The notes: generated by a model not told the origin, from the letters alone. Numbered from the stretch's first letter, positions 48,601-57,215 are shown. The stretch is 64,000 nt of DNA from CAWGHZ01 sp963775315 (GCA_963775315.1 CAVZIN010000007.1:930001-994000), one strand, 5' to 3'. Made by a program: numbers and translations.

Positions 48601-48939
48601 TCAGATCGCCTCGGCGCCCTTTTCCCCGGTGCGGATGCGGATGACCTCTTCGACCGGGCTGACGAAGATCTTGCCGTCGCCGATCCGGCCGGTACGCGCC
48701 GCTTGAAGCACCGCGTCGATCGCCCGCTCCACCTGCTCGTCCTCCAGCACCACCTCGATCTTCACCTTGGGCAGGAAGTCGACCACGTATTCCGCCCCGC
48801 GGTAGAGCTCGGTGTGGCCGCGCTGGCGGCCGAAGCCCTTGGCCTCGGTGACGGTCAGGCCCTTCACGCCCACTTCGTGCAGGGCCTCCTTCACCTCGTC
48901 CAGCTTGAACGGCTTGATGATGGCCTCGATCTTCTTCAT
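48601..48939 (-). CDS. glnB: Nitrogen regulatory protein P-II
   Basis: 112 residues, the standard length. MKKIEAIIKPFKLDEVKEAL start, T-loop with the uridylylated Tyr in RGAEYVVDFLPKVKIE, and GDGKIFVSPVEEVIRIRTGE. It reports 2-oxoglutarate and glutamine status to GlnE, NtrB and others. It lies 153 bases upstream of glnA, the glnBA order known in Azospirillum and rhizobia. Confidence 0.97.
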   Translation of the reverse strand: MKKIEAIIKPFKLDEVKEALHEVGVKGLTVTEAKGFGRQRGHTELYRGAEYVVDFLPKVKIEVVLEDEQVERAIDAVLQAARTGRIGDGKIFVSPVEEVIRIRTGEKGAEAI

Positions 48940-48993
48940 CGCACTCCTGCGGTCCCTCGGTGGCCCAGGGCCACCGTTCCCTGTCCCTCCCTT

Positions 48994-49009
48994 AGCACGT
49001 TGCATGCCA
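48994..49009 (-). promoter_or_regulatory. Sigma-54-type -24/-12 promoter of glnB-glnA
   Basis: On the minus strand TGGCATGCAACGTGCT has GG and GC exactly 12 bases apart, matching the TGGCAC-N5-TTGCW pattern at most key positions. It lies about 55 bases upstream of the glnB start. This implies NtrC-dependent induction under nitrogen limitation. Confidence 0.7.
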
Positions 49010-49203
49010 ACTCGAAAGGAGTCCGGAATCCGCGGATTTCTGGCGTTTTTACGCCCCCATTGGACGCCGATCGAACGAAATATGTCCAAATGAGCGGCAG
49101 GATGCCTATGGAATAGGCGGCGTTATGCATCCGGATGGAGCACCCCGGGCGTCGCGGCGTGCCGGCGGATGTGGTACAGAACCGCGGCTTCAGGGAGGGC
49201 CGG

Positions 49204-50367
49204 GTGACCAGCGGCAATTCGATCCTCACGGGATACGGGACGACGATCTTCGAGGTGATGTCGGGCCTCGCGCGCGAGCACCGTTCGATCAACCTCGGCC
49301 AGGGCTTTCCCGACGGCAACGGGCCGCCGGACGTGGTGGAGGTGGCGGCCGAGTATCTCCGCAGCGGCGTCAACCAATACCCCCCGATGATGGGGACCGA
49401 CGAGCTGCGCCAGGCGGTGGCGGCCCACAACGCGCGCTTTTTCGGCCTCGAATGCGACTGGCGGACCGAGGTGATGGTCACCTCCGGCGGGACCGAGGCA
49501 CTGGCCTCGGCGCTCCTCGGGTTGATCGAGCCCGGCGACGAGGCCGTGCTGATCGAGCCGCTTTACGATTCCTACCTGCCGATGCTGCGCCGCGCGGGTG
49601 CCATTCCGCGCCTGGTGCGGCTTGAGCCGCCGGACTGGCGGCTGACGCGCGACATGCTGGAGGCGGCGTTCACGCCGCGGACCAAGCTGATCCTCATGAA
49701 CAGCCCAATGAACCCGTGCGCAAAGGTGTTCACCCGGGCCGAACTGGAGACGATCGCCGAGGTCTGCATCGCCCACAACTCCATCTGCGTCTGCGACGAG
49801 GTGTACGAGCACCTGGTATTCGACGACGCGCGCCACGTGCCGATGATCACCCTGCCGGGGATGCGGGAGCGGGCGGTGCGCATCGAATCCGCCGGCAAGA
49901 TCTTCTCGCTGACCGGCTGGAAGGTGGGGATGGTGACGGCCGCGCCCGCCGTGATGCAGCCGATCATGAAGGCGCACCAGTTTCTGACGTTTACCACCCC
50001 GCCAAACCTGCAAAAGGCGGTCGCCTATGGGCTCGGCAAGGAGGACGCCTATTTCTCGATGCTGCGCCGCGAACTCGAGGAAAAGCGGGACCGGCTGGGG
50101 GCGGGACTTCGCCACATCGGGTTCGACGTGCTCGACTGCCAGGGCAGCTACTTCATCACCGCCGATTTCCGCCCGCTCGGCTTCAATGGCGACGATGCCG
50201 AGTTCTGCCGCCACATCACGGTGGAGGCGAAGGTGACCGCCGTGCCGGTGAGCGCGTTCTATGATGGCGATGGGCCCCGGCATTTCGCCCGCTTCGCCTT
50301 CTGCAAGGACGACCGGACGATCGACGCCGCGCTCGACCGGCTGGCCCGCCATTTCGGGCGCGTGTAG
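49204..50367 (+). CDS. PLP-dependent class I/II aminotransferase
   Basis: 387 residues from GTG 49204, which has GGGAGGG seven bases upstream. Motifs: INLGQGFPDGNGPPDVV, NQYPPMMGTDELR, VTSGGTEALASALLGL, VCDEVYEHLVFD, and the PLP lysine in SAGKIFSLTGWKVGM. It resembles the kynurenine/glutamine aminotransferase (YbdL) branch. NSPMNPCAKVF replaces the common NxPxNPTGxV. It may transaminate methionine, glutamine or kynurenine; substrate not fixed. Confidence 0.9.
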   Translation: MTSGNSILTGYGTTIFEVMSGLAREHRSINLGQGFPDGNGPPDVVEVAAEYLRSGVNQYPPMMGTDELRQAVAAHNARFFGLECDWRTEVMVTSGGTEALASALLGLIEPGDEAVLIEPLYDSYLPMLRRAGAIPRLVRLEPPDWRLTRDMLEAAFTPRTKLILMNSPMNPCAKVFTRAELETIAEVCIAHNSICVCDEVYEHLVFDDARHVPMITLPGMRERAVRIESAGKIFSLTGWKVGMVTAAPAVMQPIMKAHQFLTFTTPPNLQKAVAYGLGKEDAYFSMLRRELEEKRDRLGAGLRHIGFDVLDCQGSYFITADFRPLGFNGDDAEFCRHITVEAKVTAVPVSAFYDGDGPRHFARFAFCKDDRTIDAALDRLARHFGRV

Positions 50368-50425
50368 AGGGATCGCCCCTTGCAGCGCGCGGCGTTCGGG
50401 GCTACATCCTGCCCCTCGCCCCGAT

Positions 50426-50503
50426 GGTGGCCTTAGCTCAGTTGGTTAGAGCGCCGGGTTGTGGTCCCGGAGGTCACGGGTTCGAATCCCGTAGGCCACC
50501 CCA
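50426..50503 (+). tRNA. tRNA-His (GTG)
   Basis: Full cloverleaf: G at -1 (50426), acceptor GTGGCCT pairing with AGGCCAC, D-arm GCTCAGTTGGTTAGAGC, anticodon stem CCGGG/CCCGG with anticodon GTG at 50461-50463, T-arm with GTTCGAATC, and an encoded CCA at 50501-50503. The extra 5' G opposite a C discriminator is specific to tRNA-His. The 3' end borders a change to accessory DNA, so it may be an integration site. Confidence 0.97.
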
Positions 50504-50616
50504 ATATTTTCAATGAGTTAGTTGTGCCGCCTGCCTCGAAGTCGACCTCCTGGGTAACGAGCCGGGTAACCGTAAGGGGGCAGCGCCCGAGCGGTCCAGA
50601 GGTTGGGGGAGAAGTC

Positions 50617-50892
50617 ATGAAAGGAATATTCATCGCCCGGGTGCTCATCATCGGCGCGACTGCCTCGGCCTTGACCGCGTGCGGGGCCGTCGCCATTGGC
50701 CGAGCGCGGAGCGACATGGACGCGTCCAAGGCCGCGTACAAGGCGTGCCTGGAACAGAACCCGAAGGCGGTCGGGAACTGCGAGGCGCTGCGCCTCGCCT
50801 ACCAAGCCGACGTCCAGAACTTCGACGCGATCACTGGGCGGACACCTTCCAGCGTCAACAACAGCGTGAGCATCACGGGGGCGCCGCGCTGA
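50617..50892 (+). CDS. Small hypothetical lipoprotein
   Basis: 91 residues from ATG 50617 after GGGGGAGA. Signal MKGIFIARVLIIGATASALT ends in lipobox LTAC. The mature part is short and charged, with a pair of cysteines (KAAYKACLEQNPKAVGNCEALR) that could form a disulfide. No family recognised. First gene to the right of tRNA-His. Confidence 0.6.
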   Translation: MKGIFIARVLIIGATASALTACGAVAIGRARSDMDASKAAYKACLEQNPKAVGNCEALRLAYQADVQNFDAITGRTPSSVNNSVSITGAPR

Positions 50893-51012
50893 CCCACCGG
50901 CCCGAGCGATGGTTCGCGGCGGCGCGGCTTGAGCTCAATTCTCCGCGCGCCCATATCGACGGCAGGTTGAGCTCGCAGCCCGCTTGAGCTCCCGAGCTGC
51001 GAGAGCGCCTCG

Positions 51013-51288
51013 ATGCTAGACGCCCGTTTCACTGTTTCCGACCTCTCGTTCCGAGTTGCCGGCGAGCGCTGGGAGGCGCGCGGCGAGGATGATTTCCGCC
51101 GGGCGGCAGACCGCGTCCGGCTGACCCTGGCGCTGCTGACGCCGGAGAAGATCGAGTGGGTCCACGCCACGCTTGCCAGCGGGCGCCGCCACGAGACGAT
51201 CGAGATGATGTGCACCAATGCAGCTCTATCCGTCACGCCGGAGGCTCACGGACAGGCCGGCCCGAAGCTGAGCCTCTCGGTGCCGTAG
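51013..51288 (+). CDS. Hypothetical protein
   Basis: 91 residues with GC-rich third codon positions. MLDARFTVSDLSFRVAGERW is followed by an amphipathic, Arg-rich middle (DDFRRAADRVRLTLALLTPEKIEW). No family recognised; the single-domain size suggests a small cytoplasmic protein. It is flanked by degraded sequence, so it may itself be a relic. Confidence 0.4.
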   Translation: MLDARFTVSDLSFRVAGERWEARGEDDFRRAADRVRLTLALLTPEKIEWVHATLASGRRHETIEMMCTNAALSVTPEAHGQAGPKLSLSVP

Positions 51289-51385
51289 GACGGCGATGAG
51301 CCCGCCGCCTTCTCGGGCACTTCAATCGTTCTGCCGCACAAGCGGAAGTGCGTCAGCACCTCATCCACTCACCCCCCTCCAAATA

Positions 51386-51744
51386 ATGCGGACCGACGTC
51401 GCCCGGCTCCCGCACGCGGAGCAGCGCAGCCGGCTCTTCACCGCATCGATGGGCGTGCCGGCGCCGCGCTCGCGGATCAGCTTATCAAGGTCCAGTCGCT
51501 CGACCCGCTGGCACGTACGCGCCTCGCAGCAGGCGTCGCCGTTCGCCGCGAGACCGCCGAGGCAGCGTTGGCGCACGCCGTCGAGAATGCCACCGAGGCA
51601 GCCTACCGATGCGGCGACCTATTCGACAAGCGCCGACGGCTCATGGATGCGTTGGCTGCGGAATGCGGCATAGAGGCGAGGATGCGCGCGATCAATTCGG
51701 ATGGGAAATCCCGGTCAAGAACGCTTTCCATGTCAGGCGACTGA
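51386..51744 (+). pseudogene. Possible frameshifted small gene
   Basis: ATG 51386 opens MRTDVARLPHAEQRSRLFT; near 51440 the coding pattern jumps to another frame that reads IDGRAGAALADQLIKVQSLD and continues ALAHAVENATEAAYRCGDLF to TGA 51742-51744. One missing base would join them into ~118 residues. No family is recognised. Much of this 51289-51864 stretch otherwise lacks a gene. Confidence 0.35.
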
Positions 51745-51864
51745 GTAGAATCCGAAGGCTGATCACGCATTGCTCACATGCCATAGTTTGCTGTCAGCTT
51801 CGCGCCGGGTTCATCGGGAGGGCCACAATATGTCGAAGACGGTACGGAGCCAAGCGTCCATGCA

Positions 51865-52881
51865 ATGGCGATAATCCGCATGAGCGTCGCTCGGTACAGG
51901 GAAGCGTTGCAGGCTTCGATACACCGACGCGAAACTGATCGGCTGGCCGCGGCGGTCGCCGCCGCCAACAATTCCATCGTGGTATGGGCGCCGGAAGGCA
52001 CTATCGTGTCGTGGAACGCCGCGTCCGAGCGGCTCTACGGCTACAGCGCGGAGGAGGCGGTCGGGCGCTCGGTCCTGATGCTGGTCGAGCCGGAGCGCCA
52101 CGATTTCTGGCGCGCGACGCTGCCCGACGCGCTATCCGGCAATTTGTTCGAGCAGTACGAGACCGTGCGCTTGCACAAGACCGGACGGCGCATCGACGTC
52201 TCGCTCACCGTTTCGCCGATCCACGGCGATGATGGCACGCCCACCGCCGTAGTCACCATCGCACGCGACATCACCGAGCGGAAGCGCGCGGCCAAGCGTC
52301 AGCGCTTCCTACTCAAGGAGATCGAGCACCGGATGAATAATACGTTGGCCGCGGTGCAGTCGATCGCAGCCCTGAGTCTGCGCGGCGTACCGGAGGCCGG
52401 CGACGCGCGGCGCAAGCTCGAGGAGCGGCTGATCGCGCTCGCCAAGGCGCACGATCTCCTCACCCGCGGCCAGTGGACCGGCGTAATGCTGTCCGAGCTG
52501 GCGAGCCAGATTCTCGCCCCCTTTGGCGGGGACGATCCGGCGCGGGTCGCCATCGAGGGGCCCGAGCTGCGCCTGCCATCGGTCACCACCGCCACCCTAG
52601 CCATGGCGCTCCACGAGCTCGCCACCAACGCCGCCAAGTACGGCGCTCTGTCCTGCCCCGAAGGCCGGGTCCGGCTCGACTGGCGCATCGCGCCGGGCGA
52701 CAGCCCCGGGCGCCTCAGCCTCACCTGGCGCGAGAGGGGCGGCCCTGCGGTCGTCCCGCCCGAGAAGCGCGGCTTCGGCGCGCGCATGATCGAGGACGGG
52801 CTCGCCCAAGAGCTGGGCGGCGCAGTTTCGATCCGCTACGAGCCCGCCGGGGTCGTGTGCACCATGGACATCACCCTTTAA
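51865..52881 (+). CDS. PAS domain-containing HWE-family histidine kinase
   Basis: 338 residues. One PAS domain (~25-140: VVWAPEGTIVSWNAASERLYGYSAEEAVG, then IARDITERKRA), followed by the HWE dimerisation helix IEHRMNNTLAAVQSIA with the phospho-His and the ATPase region ALHELATNAAKYGALS, WRERGGP and GFGARMIEDGLAQELGG. HWE kinases in alphaproteobacteria often act in light or general stress signalling. The first residues, MAIIRMSVARYREAL, recall the 51-residue protein at 53804. No response regulator is adjacent. Confidence 0.9.
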   Translation: MAIIRMSVARYREALQASIHRRETDRLAAAVAAANNSIVVWAPEGTIVSWNAASERLYGYSAEEAVGRSVLMLVEPERHDFWRATLPDALSGNLFEQYETVRLHKTGRRIDVSLTVSPIHGDDGTPTAVVTIARDITERKRAAKRQRFLLKEIEHRMNNTLAAVQSIAALSLRGVPEAGDARRKLEERLIALAKAHDLLTRGQWTGVMLSELASQILAPFGGDDPARVAIEGPELRLPSVTTATLAMALHELATNAAKYGALSCPEGRVRLDWRIAPGDSPGRLSLTWRERGGPAVVPPEKRGFGARMIEDGLAQELGGAVSIRYEPAGVVCTMDITL

Positions 52882-52966
52882 TTCAAAATTGCGAACGCGC
52901 AAAGCGCACCCCCGACAGGAGCAAGCAAGAGCCCACCAACCGCACCGACTACGGCGCCGGATTTCG

Positions 52967-53101
52967 TTAGGCCGCGATGACCCGCTTTCTCAAGAATGAA
53001 AGTCCGGTGAGCCCGAGCCCGAAAAGCGCAAGCGTGCCGGGTTCCGGCATTTCCGTGCCTGCGCCGCCGAGCGGAACCCGATCTGTCATCAGAGCGTTCA
53101 C
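52967..53101 (-). pseudogene. Stranded PEP-CTERM sorting tail
   Basis: A short frame from GTG 53101 encodes 44 residues ending MPEPGTLALFGLGLTGLSFL RKR: the Pro-Glu-Pro motif, hydrophobic helix and basic tail of PEP-CTERM exported proteins. The signal peptide and body of such a protein are missing, so this is probably the 3' remnant of a larger gene. No exosortase gene is in the window. Confidence 0.65.
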
Positions 53102-53145
53102 AATGCATCCCCCGTGAAGGCACAACGCTGGGGTAACGCACAAAG

Positions 53146-53175
53146 CGGCCCGCCCACTCACCCCCGGGCGGGCCG
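53146..53175. terminator. 10-bp perfect stem-loop
   Basis: CGGCCCGCCC (53146-53155) and GGGCGGGCCG (53166-53175) pair around a 10-base loop, with CAAAG before and TTCTGCGTTT after. It fits a terminator, probably of a gene now lost. Confidence 0.6.
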
Positions 53176-53255
53176 TTCTGCGTTTCGGGCGGCCCGAGTG
53201 CAAGATCAAGGGCAACATCAGCGCGAAGGGCGGACGGCTGGCAGAGATCAACGCG

Positions 53256-53516
53256 ATGACCGACTGGATCGTCGACCGCACCGCGCGAACGGCGCCCTAT
53301 GGGGCGACAGGGTTGATCTTGGACGTGGTGAGGAAACACCGGGGCAGCGCGTATATGCACGCGCGGCACGAAACGGCGCAGGGCCTCGTCGCGACGGTCG
53401 TGGAGCGGCTGATGGTCGAGGGGAAGGCAGTGTACAGCGCGACGGAGCGCCCAACATACGAAAAGGGCCGCCCCAAAGGACGGCTCCACGCACTCAGGCC
53501 GGCCAACGTTTCCTGA
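53256..53516 (+). CDS. Small hypothetical protein, possibly a gene fragment
   Basis: 86 residues from ATG 53256 with coding-like codon use: MTDWIVDRTARTAPYGATGL, then YMHARHETAQGLVATVVERL. The same frame is open upstream and encodes ECKIKGNISAKGG at 53196-53234, similar to a motif near the C-terminus of thermonuclease-family proteins, so the gene may be a fusion scar. No function assigned. Confidence 0.4.
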   Translation: MTDWIVDRTARTAPYGATGLILDVVRKHRGSAYMHARHETAQGLVATVVERLMVEGKAVYSATERPTYEKGRPKGRLHALRPANVS

Positions 53517-53803
53517 GTAGTTTCCGAGGCTATCGTCCTCGGTCACATCCTCTTAGCGTCACACTGTACCTTTGCCCAACTCGGACACGCACCGGGTCAG
53601 TCAGCGCGGCGGTCAGCACCCACCCCCGCCGTATCGCCACGCGGGCAAAGGTACTTCAACCCCCCGACACTCGGGCTCTTCGCTCCCAGCACATTCACGC
53701 GAGCGGAGGCGCCTTTGGCATCGTCGTCGCAAGGGGAGGGCGGTGCTCTTAGGTCCGACTTTGGCAAGCTACACGGTCCTTCGTGCAACGAGGAGGCAGG
53801 ACG

Positions 53804-53959
53804 ATGATGGAACCACCCGAGATCATCCGGATGAACATTTCTCGTTATCGGGAGATGCTGAAACTCGTTCTGGACGATCACAAACGAGCAGCCATTCAGA
53901 AACTGCTTGCGCAAGCCAAGTCGGCATTGGAAGACGCCTTGTCGCGTGGACGCGAGTAG
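53804..53959 (+). CDS. 51-residue orphan microprotein
   Basis: ATG 53804 after AGGAGG; MMEPPEIIRMNISRYREMLK followed by a Lys/Ala-rich amphipathic helix to TAG 53957-53959. It is like short Rhizobiales proteins of the form IxRYRxLL...KRxxIxxLLAEAxxxL. The segment IIRMNISRYRE matches IIRMSVARYRE at the start of the HWE kinase at 51865, hinting at a shared interaction helix. Function unknown. Confidence 0.6.
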   Translation: MMEPPEIIRMNISRYREMLKLVLDDHKRAAIQKLLAQAKSALEDALSRGRE

Positions 53960-54381
53960 TGCCCGATAAGGCTCGTCGCAACGGTTCCTGAGACACCTTA
54001 CCTCGACATTGTTAGCGCCCGCCGGAGCGTTGAACATGTCAAAGAATATCTACAACACCTTCACGATTTGTATTGCTTAACGTTGAGAGAACGCGTTCCC
54101 GCTGCGCGTTATCATAAACCGGCTGCACCGCCTTACACGGCGACGACCTCCAGATCGATCCACGGCGTTGAGATTCATTGCGGGCACGAGCCGAGATTGA
54201 CTGCAAAACTCGTAAAAAACCTCGTCGTAGAAACCGATCCTGCTACAGGAGCCGAGACGGTGCACTGGGATTGGTATCTCTAATCAGCCCGCATTTCCCA
54301 GATGACGCCGGGCACTGGACGTTCACGCCGCCGATTCCAAGTTGAGGATCAGGGACTTGGGTCTTGCGGAGGGCGGCTCAG
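53960..54381. other. Intergenic stretch with no confident gene
   Basis: About 420 bases of lower GC. A 71-codon open frame at 54068-54283 is present but has no ribosome site or recognisable family. The last part probably contains the left end of the truncated IS1380-type element. Confidence 0.4.
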
Positions 54382-55158
54382 ATGGGGAACCCGGAGGGTG
54401 AATCGAATCGTGGGCCTCTGCAGGCCGTTTTCGACCGCCGCCTGAAGCTGGAGTTCCACGGATCGCGCGTCACCTCCGACGCCGGTCTTCTCGCTTATCG
54501 CGAGCTGGACGAGGTCCTCGGCCTGACCGCGCTGGCAGGCGATCTTATCGCCGACGGTCGCACCGGCAAGAACGGCCGTCACGGTCTTGTCGGTCTGTTA
54601 CGCCAATCCGTCTATGGCCGCCTCGCCGGATATGAGGACGTGAACGACGCCGACCGGTTGGGGCACGATCCCGCGATGCGCTGGATCGTCGGCGGCCAGG
54701 CCGTCGAGCGCGGCGGTGCCTCGACCAGCCAGATGGGCCGGTTCGAGACCGAGCTTTTGGCCACCGACGACAACCTCGCCGCGCTCGACGATCTGTCTGG
54801 GGCCTGGATCGACCGGGTGCATCGGCGGAGGCCGCCGAAGATCGTCGTGCTGGACATGGATAGCTCGGTCAGCCCGACCTACGGCGAGCAGGAGGGCACG
54901 GCCTACAACGGCCATTTCGCCTGCACCTGCTATCACCCGCTATTCGTGTTCAACCAGTTCGGCGATCTGGAGCGGTGCAAGCTGCGCCCCGGCAATGTGC
55001 ACAGCGCCGACGGCTGGCGGAATGTTCTGGAGCCGGTCGTTGCGCGCTATCGGAACCGCGATCTGCGGCGCTACTTCCGCGCGGATGCCGCCTTCGCCAA
55101 CCCCGAGGTCTACGAGTTCCTCGAAGGCGAAGGGTACAAGTACGCGATCCGGCTATAG
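54382..55158 (+). pseudogene. IS1380-family transposase, C-terminally truncated
   Basis: The N-terminal ~258 residues of an IS1380-type DDE transposase: FDRRLKLEFHGSRVTSDAGL, LLRQSVYGRLAGYEDVNDAD, VVLDMDSSVSPTYGEQEGT (catalytic Asp), YHPLFVFNQFGDLER and RYFRADAAFANPEVYEFLE (second Asp region). Full-length members have about 440 residues; the frame ends at TAG 55156-55158 just after YKYAIRL, so the element lost its 3' part, including the catalytic Glu. Confidence 0.85.
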
Positions 55159-55418
55159 TCGTAGAGCGGATAGTCCCAGCACAAGTGGCGGTAGGACAGG
55201 GTTCAAGCTAGCCTCTAACACTTGGCGACTCCACCATCAGATTTCAAAGGAGACACTGCTCGCGTGTATGCTCGGGGCATGTGCGGCCGCTTCACCCACC
55301 ACCTCGTTTGGCGCCAGATCGTCGAGCTCTACCGGCTCACCCAGCCCGACCCGCCGGCTGGCTGGCGGGCGGGGTTCAACCTCGTGCCCACCCAAGACGC
55401 GCTCGTCGTCCGGGAGCG

Positions 55419-55830
55419 GGACGGCGGTAACCGTCCGGTGACGCTTTCAATTACCCACATCTAGCCGAGGTCGCTGAGGAGCGTAGAAACTGTTGCGCGG
55501 CGGGAATCGGTCATGATTCCTTGTCTGGCACCGAATCGCTGGGAGCGGTGCCAATGGACGGGGGAACCGACGCGTGGGTTGTTCGCGAACTCGCTGGCTG
55601 CAGTTTTGCCGACGAGCGTCTGAACAAGCGGCTTCATAAACTGGTGGCGCAGATCGGGAGCGCCATGGGCCAGAGCATTCCACTGGTCTGCCAGGATTGG
55701 GCCAACACCAAGGCGGCCTATCGCTTTTTCTCGAACGACCGAGTCAGCGAGGCGGACATCCTGGCCGGTCACTTTCAATCGACGCGTGACCGCACGGTCG
55801 CCACCGGTGGTCCCATCCTTACGGACGGCG
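55419..55830. repeat. 8-bp direct repeat flanking the IS4-type fragment
   Basis: GGACGGCG occurs at 55419-55426 and 55823-55830, exactly at both edges of the insert. Collapsing to one copy restores the SRAP reading frame, so this is very probably the target-site duplication. Confidence 0.75.
55427..55822 (+). mobile_element. IS4-family (Tn5-like) element fragment
   Basis: From ATG 55554 the insert encodes the N-terminal DNA-binding domain of a Tn5-like transposase: WVVRELAGCSFADERLNKRL, CQDWANTKAAYRFFSNDRVS and TRDRTVATGGPIL. It stops there, before the DDE core. The termini share only GTAA/TTAC. It looks like an internally deleted copy that inserted into the SRAP gene, or a full element that later lost most of its body. 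Confidence 0.8.
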
Positions 55831-56376
55831 TCCGCGAGGCGGCGATGCTCCGATGGGGCCTTGTCCCCTTCTGGTTCAAAGAGCCGGACGCGGGATATAG
55901 CACCATCAACGCGCGCGCCGAGACGGTGGCGACGAAGCCAACGTTCCGCGAGCCGTTTAACCGGCGTCGCTGCATCGTTCCGGCGTCAGGCTTCTACGAG
56001 TGGCGCGCCGAGCCGGGATCGAAGGGCAAGCAGCCCTACCACTTCCGCCGGGCGGACGGCGAGCCGATGTCGTTCGCCGGGCTGTGGGATCGGTGGCAGA
56101 AGGGCGAGGCTGAAGCGGTCGAATCGTTTACGATCATCGTCGGCGTCGCGCCGCCGACTATCGCGCCGTACCACGACCGCGCGCCCGTGATCCTGGAGCC
56201 GGAGTGGTTCGACGCGTGGCTCGACCCGGCGACGGACCCCAAGATGCTTGAGCCGATGCTGGCGTCGTTCGAGGGCGCAGTCGTGATCGAGCCGGTGTCG
56301 AAGGCGGTGAACAACCCGCGGAACGACTACGCAGAGCTAATAACACCCGTGCAATCTCGACAAGGAGACTACCCGA

Positions 56377-57024
56377 ATGTCGCGGAGCCATAGCGCGCAT
56401 ACCTCGCCATCCACGCTAGGTTGGACCGCCGAACTGATCCGTCGTCTGAGTAGCGCAAGCCGGTTTGAAGTGACCCTGACCGATTTGGAAATTGCCGCTT
56501 CGATGGCTACTGATAGCGAGTTGATACGGACCGGTCTTCATGAATATGACCTACGCCAAGAAATGCTCGTGAAGAGCACTCGTGGGTTTGAGCTCACCGG
56601 ATACGTCGCAAGCGCTCCTGGATTGGAACTAGACGACGATGACCCTGAGTTCGAGATGGGGGATTGCTTTGTCCGCACTCCGGTCAAGGTCGTAGTAGAG
56701 TTTTCTGATGAGATTTGCTTGTCCGGCCCTTACCCGGCCGAATGTTGGCTGAACGCAGAAGGGTCACCCGGCGAGCGACACACGCCCCGAATGGATTTCT
56801 TGGTTTTCGACCCAGACAGCTGGGCGCGCAGGCAAATAGAGCTAGCATTTGAACGAGCGCTCGCCGCACGCCTGACTATGGTGTCGATGAGGTTCATCCT
56901 GACCGAGGCTGGGGCATGGTCCACTGAAGACATGTCTTGGCAAGCTCTCGGCAACAAGAGGGTGCCAATCGAAAAAGTCGTACTGTGGCCTTCGATAGCG
57001 CTCGGTACTCCAGGTCGTTTATGA
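56377..57024 (+). CDS. Hypothetical protein, lower GC than surroundings
   Basis: 215 residues from ATG 56377 after AAGGAG. Acidic middle (GLELDDDDPEFEMGDCFV), then VKVVVEFSDEICLSG and WLNAEGSPGERHTPRMDFLV. Third codon positions are often A or T, unlike the core genes, which points to recent transfer. No family recognised; the beta-rich pattern suggests a soluble accessory protein. Confidence 0.6.
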   Translation: MSRSHSAHTSPSTLGWTAELIRRLSSASRFEVTLTDLEIAASMATDSELIRTGLHEYDLRQEMLVKSTRGFELTGYVASAPGLELDDDDPEFEMGDCFVRTPVKVVVEFSDEICLSGPYPAECWLNAEGSPGERHTPRMDFLVFDPDSWARRQIELAFERALAARLTMVSMRFILTEAGAWSTEDMSWQALGNKRVPIEKVVLWPSIALGTPGRL

Positions 57025-57059
57025 AAAAGTAGGCTGTCCCGCCTACGAGGGCCAGGTCA

Positions 57060-57212
57060 TCATTGGTTTGATCGGGTGGAAAGTAATGCGACTTCGCTGG
57101 AAGGTGTAGCGAGCGCCCGGCTGCCTACCTCGGCATGGCCGCGCTCATCATAGGCGCACCGCTGTAGCATCAACCCGACCACCAGCGCGGCGATGAAAAG
57201 GGCGCGGCGCAG
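57060..57212 (-). CDS. Candidate small membrane-anchored peptide
   Basis: A 50-codon frame directly after the next gene upstream, but its only start is CTG 57212. It reads RRALFIAALVVGLMLQRCAY followed by a polar tail, a signal-anchor or lipoprotein-like pattern. Weak support. Confidence 0.25.
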   Translation of the reverse strand: MRRALFIAALVVGLMLQRCAYDERGHAEVGSRALATPSSEVALLSTRSNQ

Positions 57213-57215
57213 GGC

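Larger units (their letters stand above)
55279..56393 (+). pseudogene. SOS-response-associated peptidase (SRAP/YedK-like), interrupted
   Basis: The 5' part starts MCGRFTHH with the catalytic Cys2 and continues FNLVPTQDALVVRERDG. The rest resumes at 55831: REAAMLRWGLVPFWF, STINARAET, RRCIVPASGFYEW, PYHDRAPVIL. In between lies 55427-55830, an IS4-type fragment plus one copy of an 8-bp repeat. Removing these 404 bases restores one frame with all catalytic residues (Cys, Asn, Glu, His). SRAP proteins crosslink to abasic sites in single-stranded DNA. The 3' end overlaps the next gene by 17 bases. Confidence 0.85.

Noticed and set aside
49069..49081. ATCGAACGAAAT as a third copy of the tad operator
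   Set aside because: Only a half site with no dyad partner; a 12-base match in this sequence is weak evidence.
53572..53991. 139-codon open frame overlapping the microprotein
   Set aside because: Low-complexity Arg/Ser/His content; the 51-residue frame inside it has the AGGAGG site and a homologous motif.
54068..54283. 71-codon open frame
   Set aside because: No ribosome site, no family, and it lies among IS remnants; chance frame is likely.
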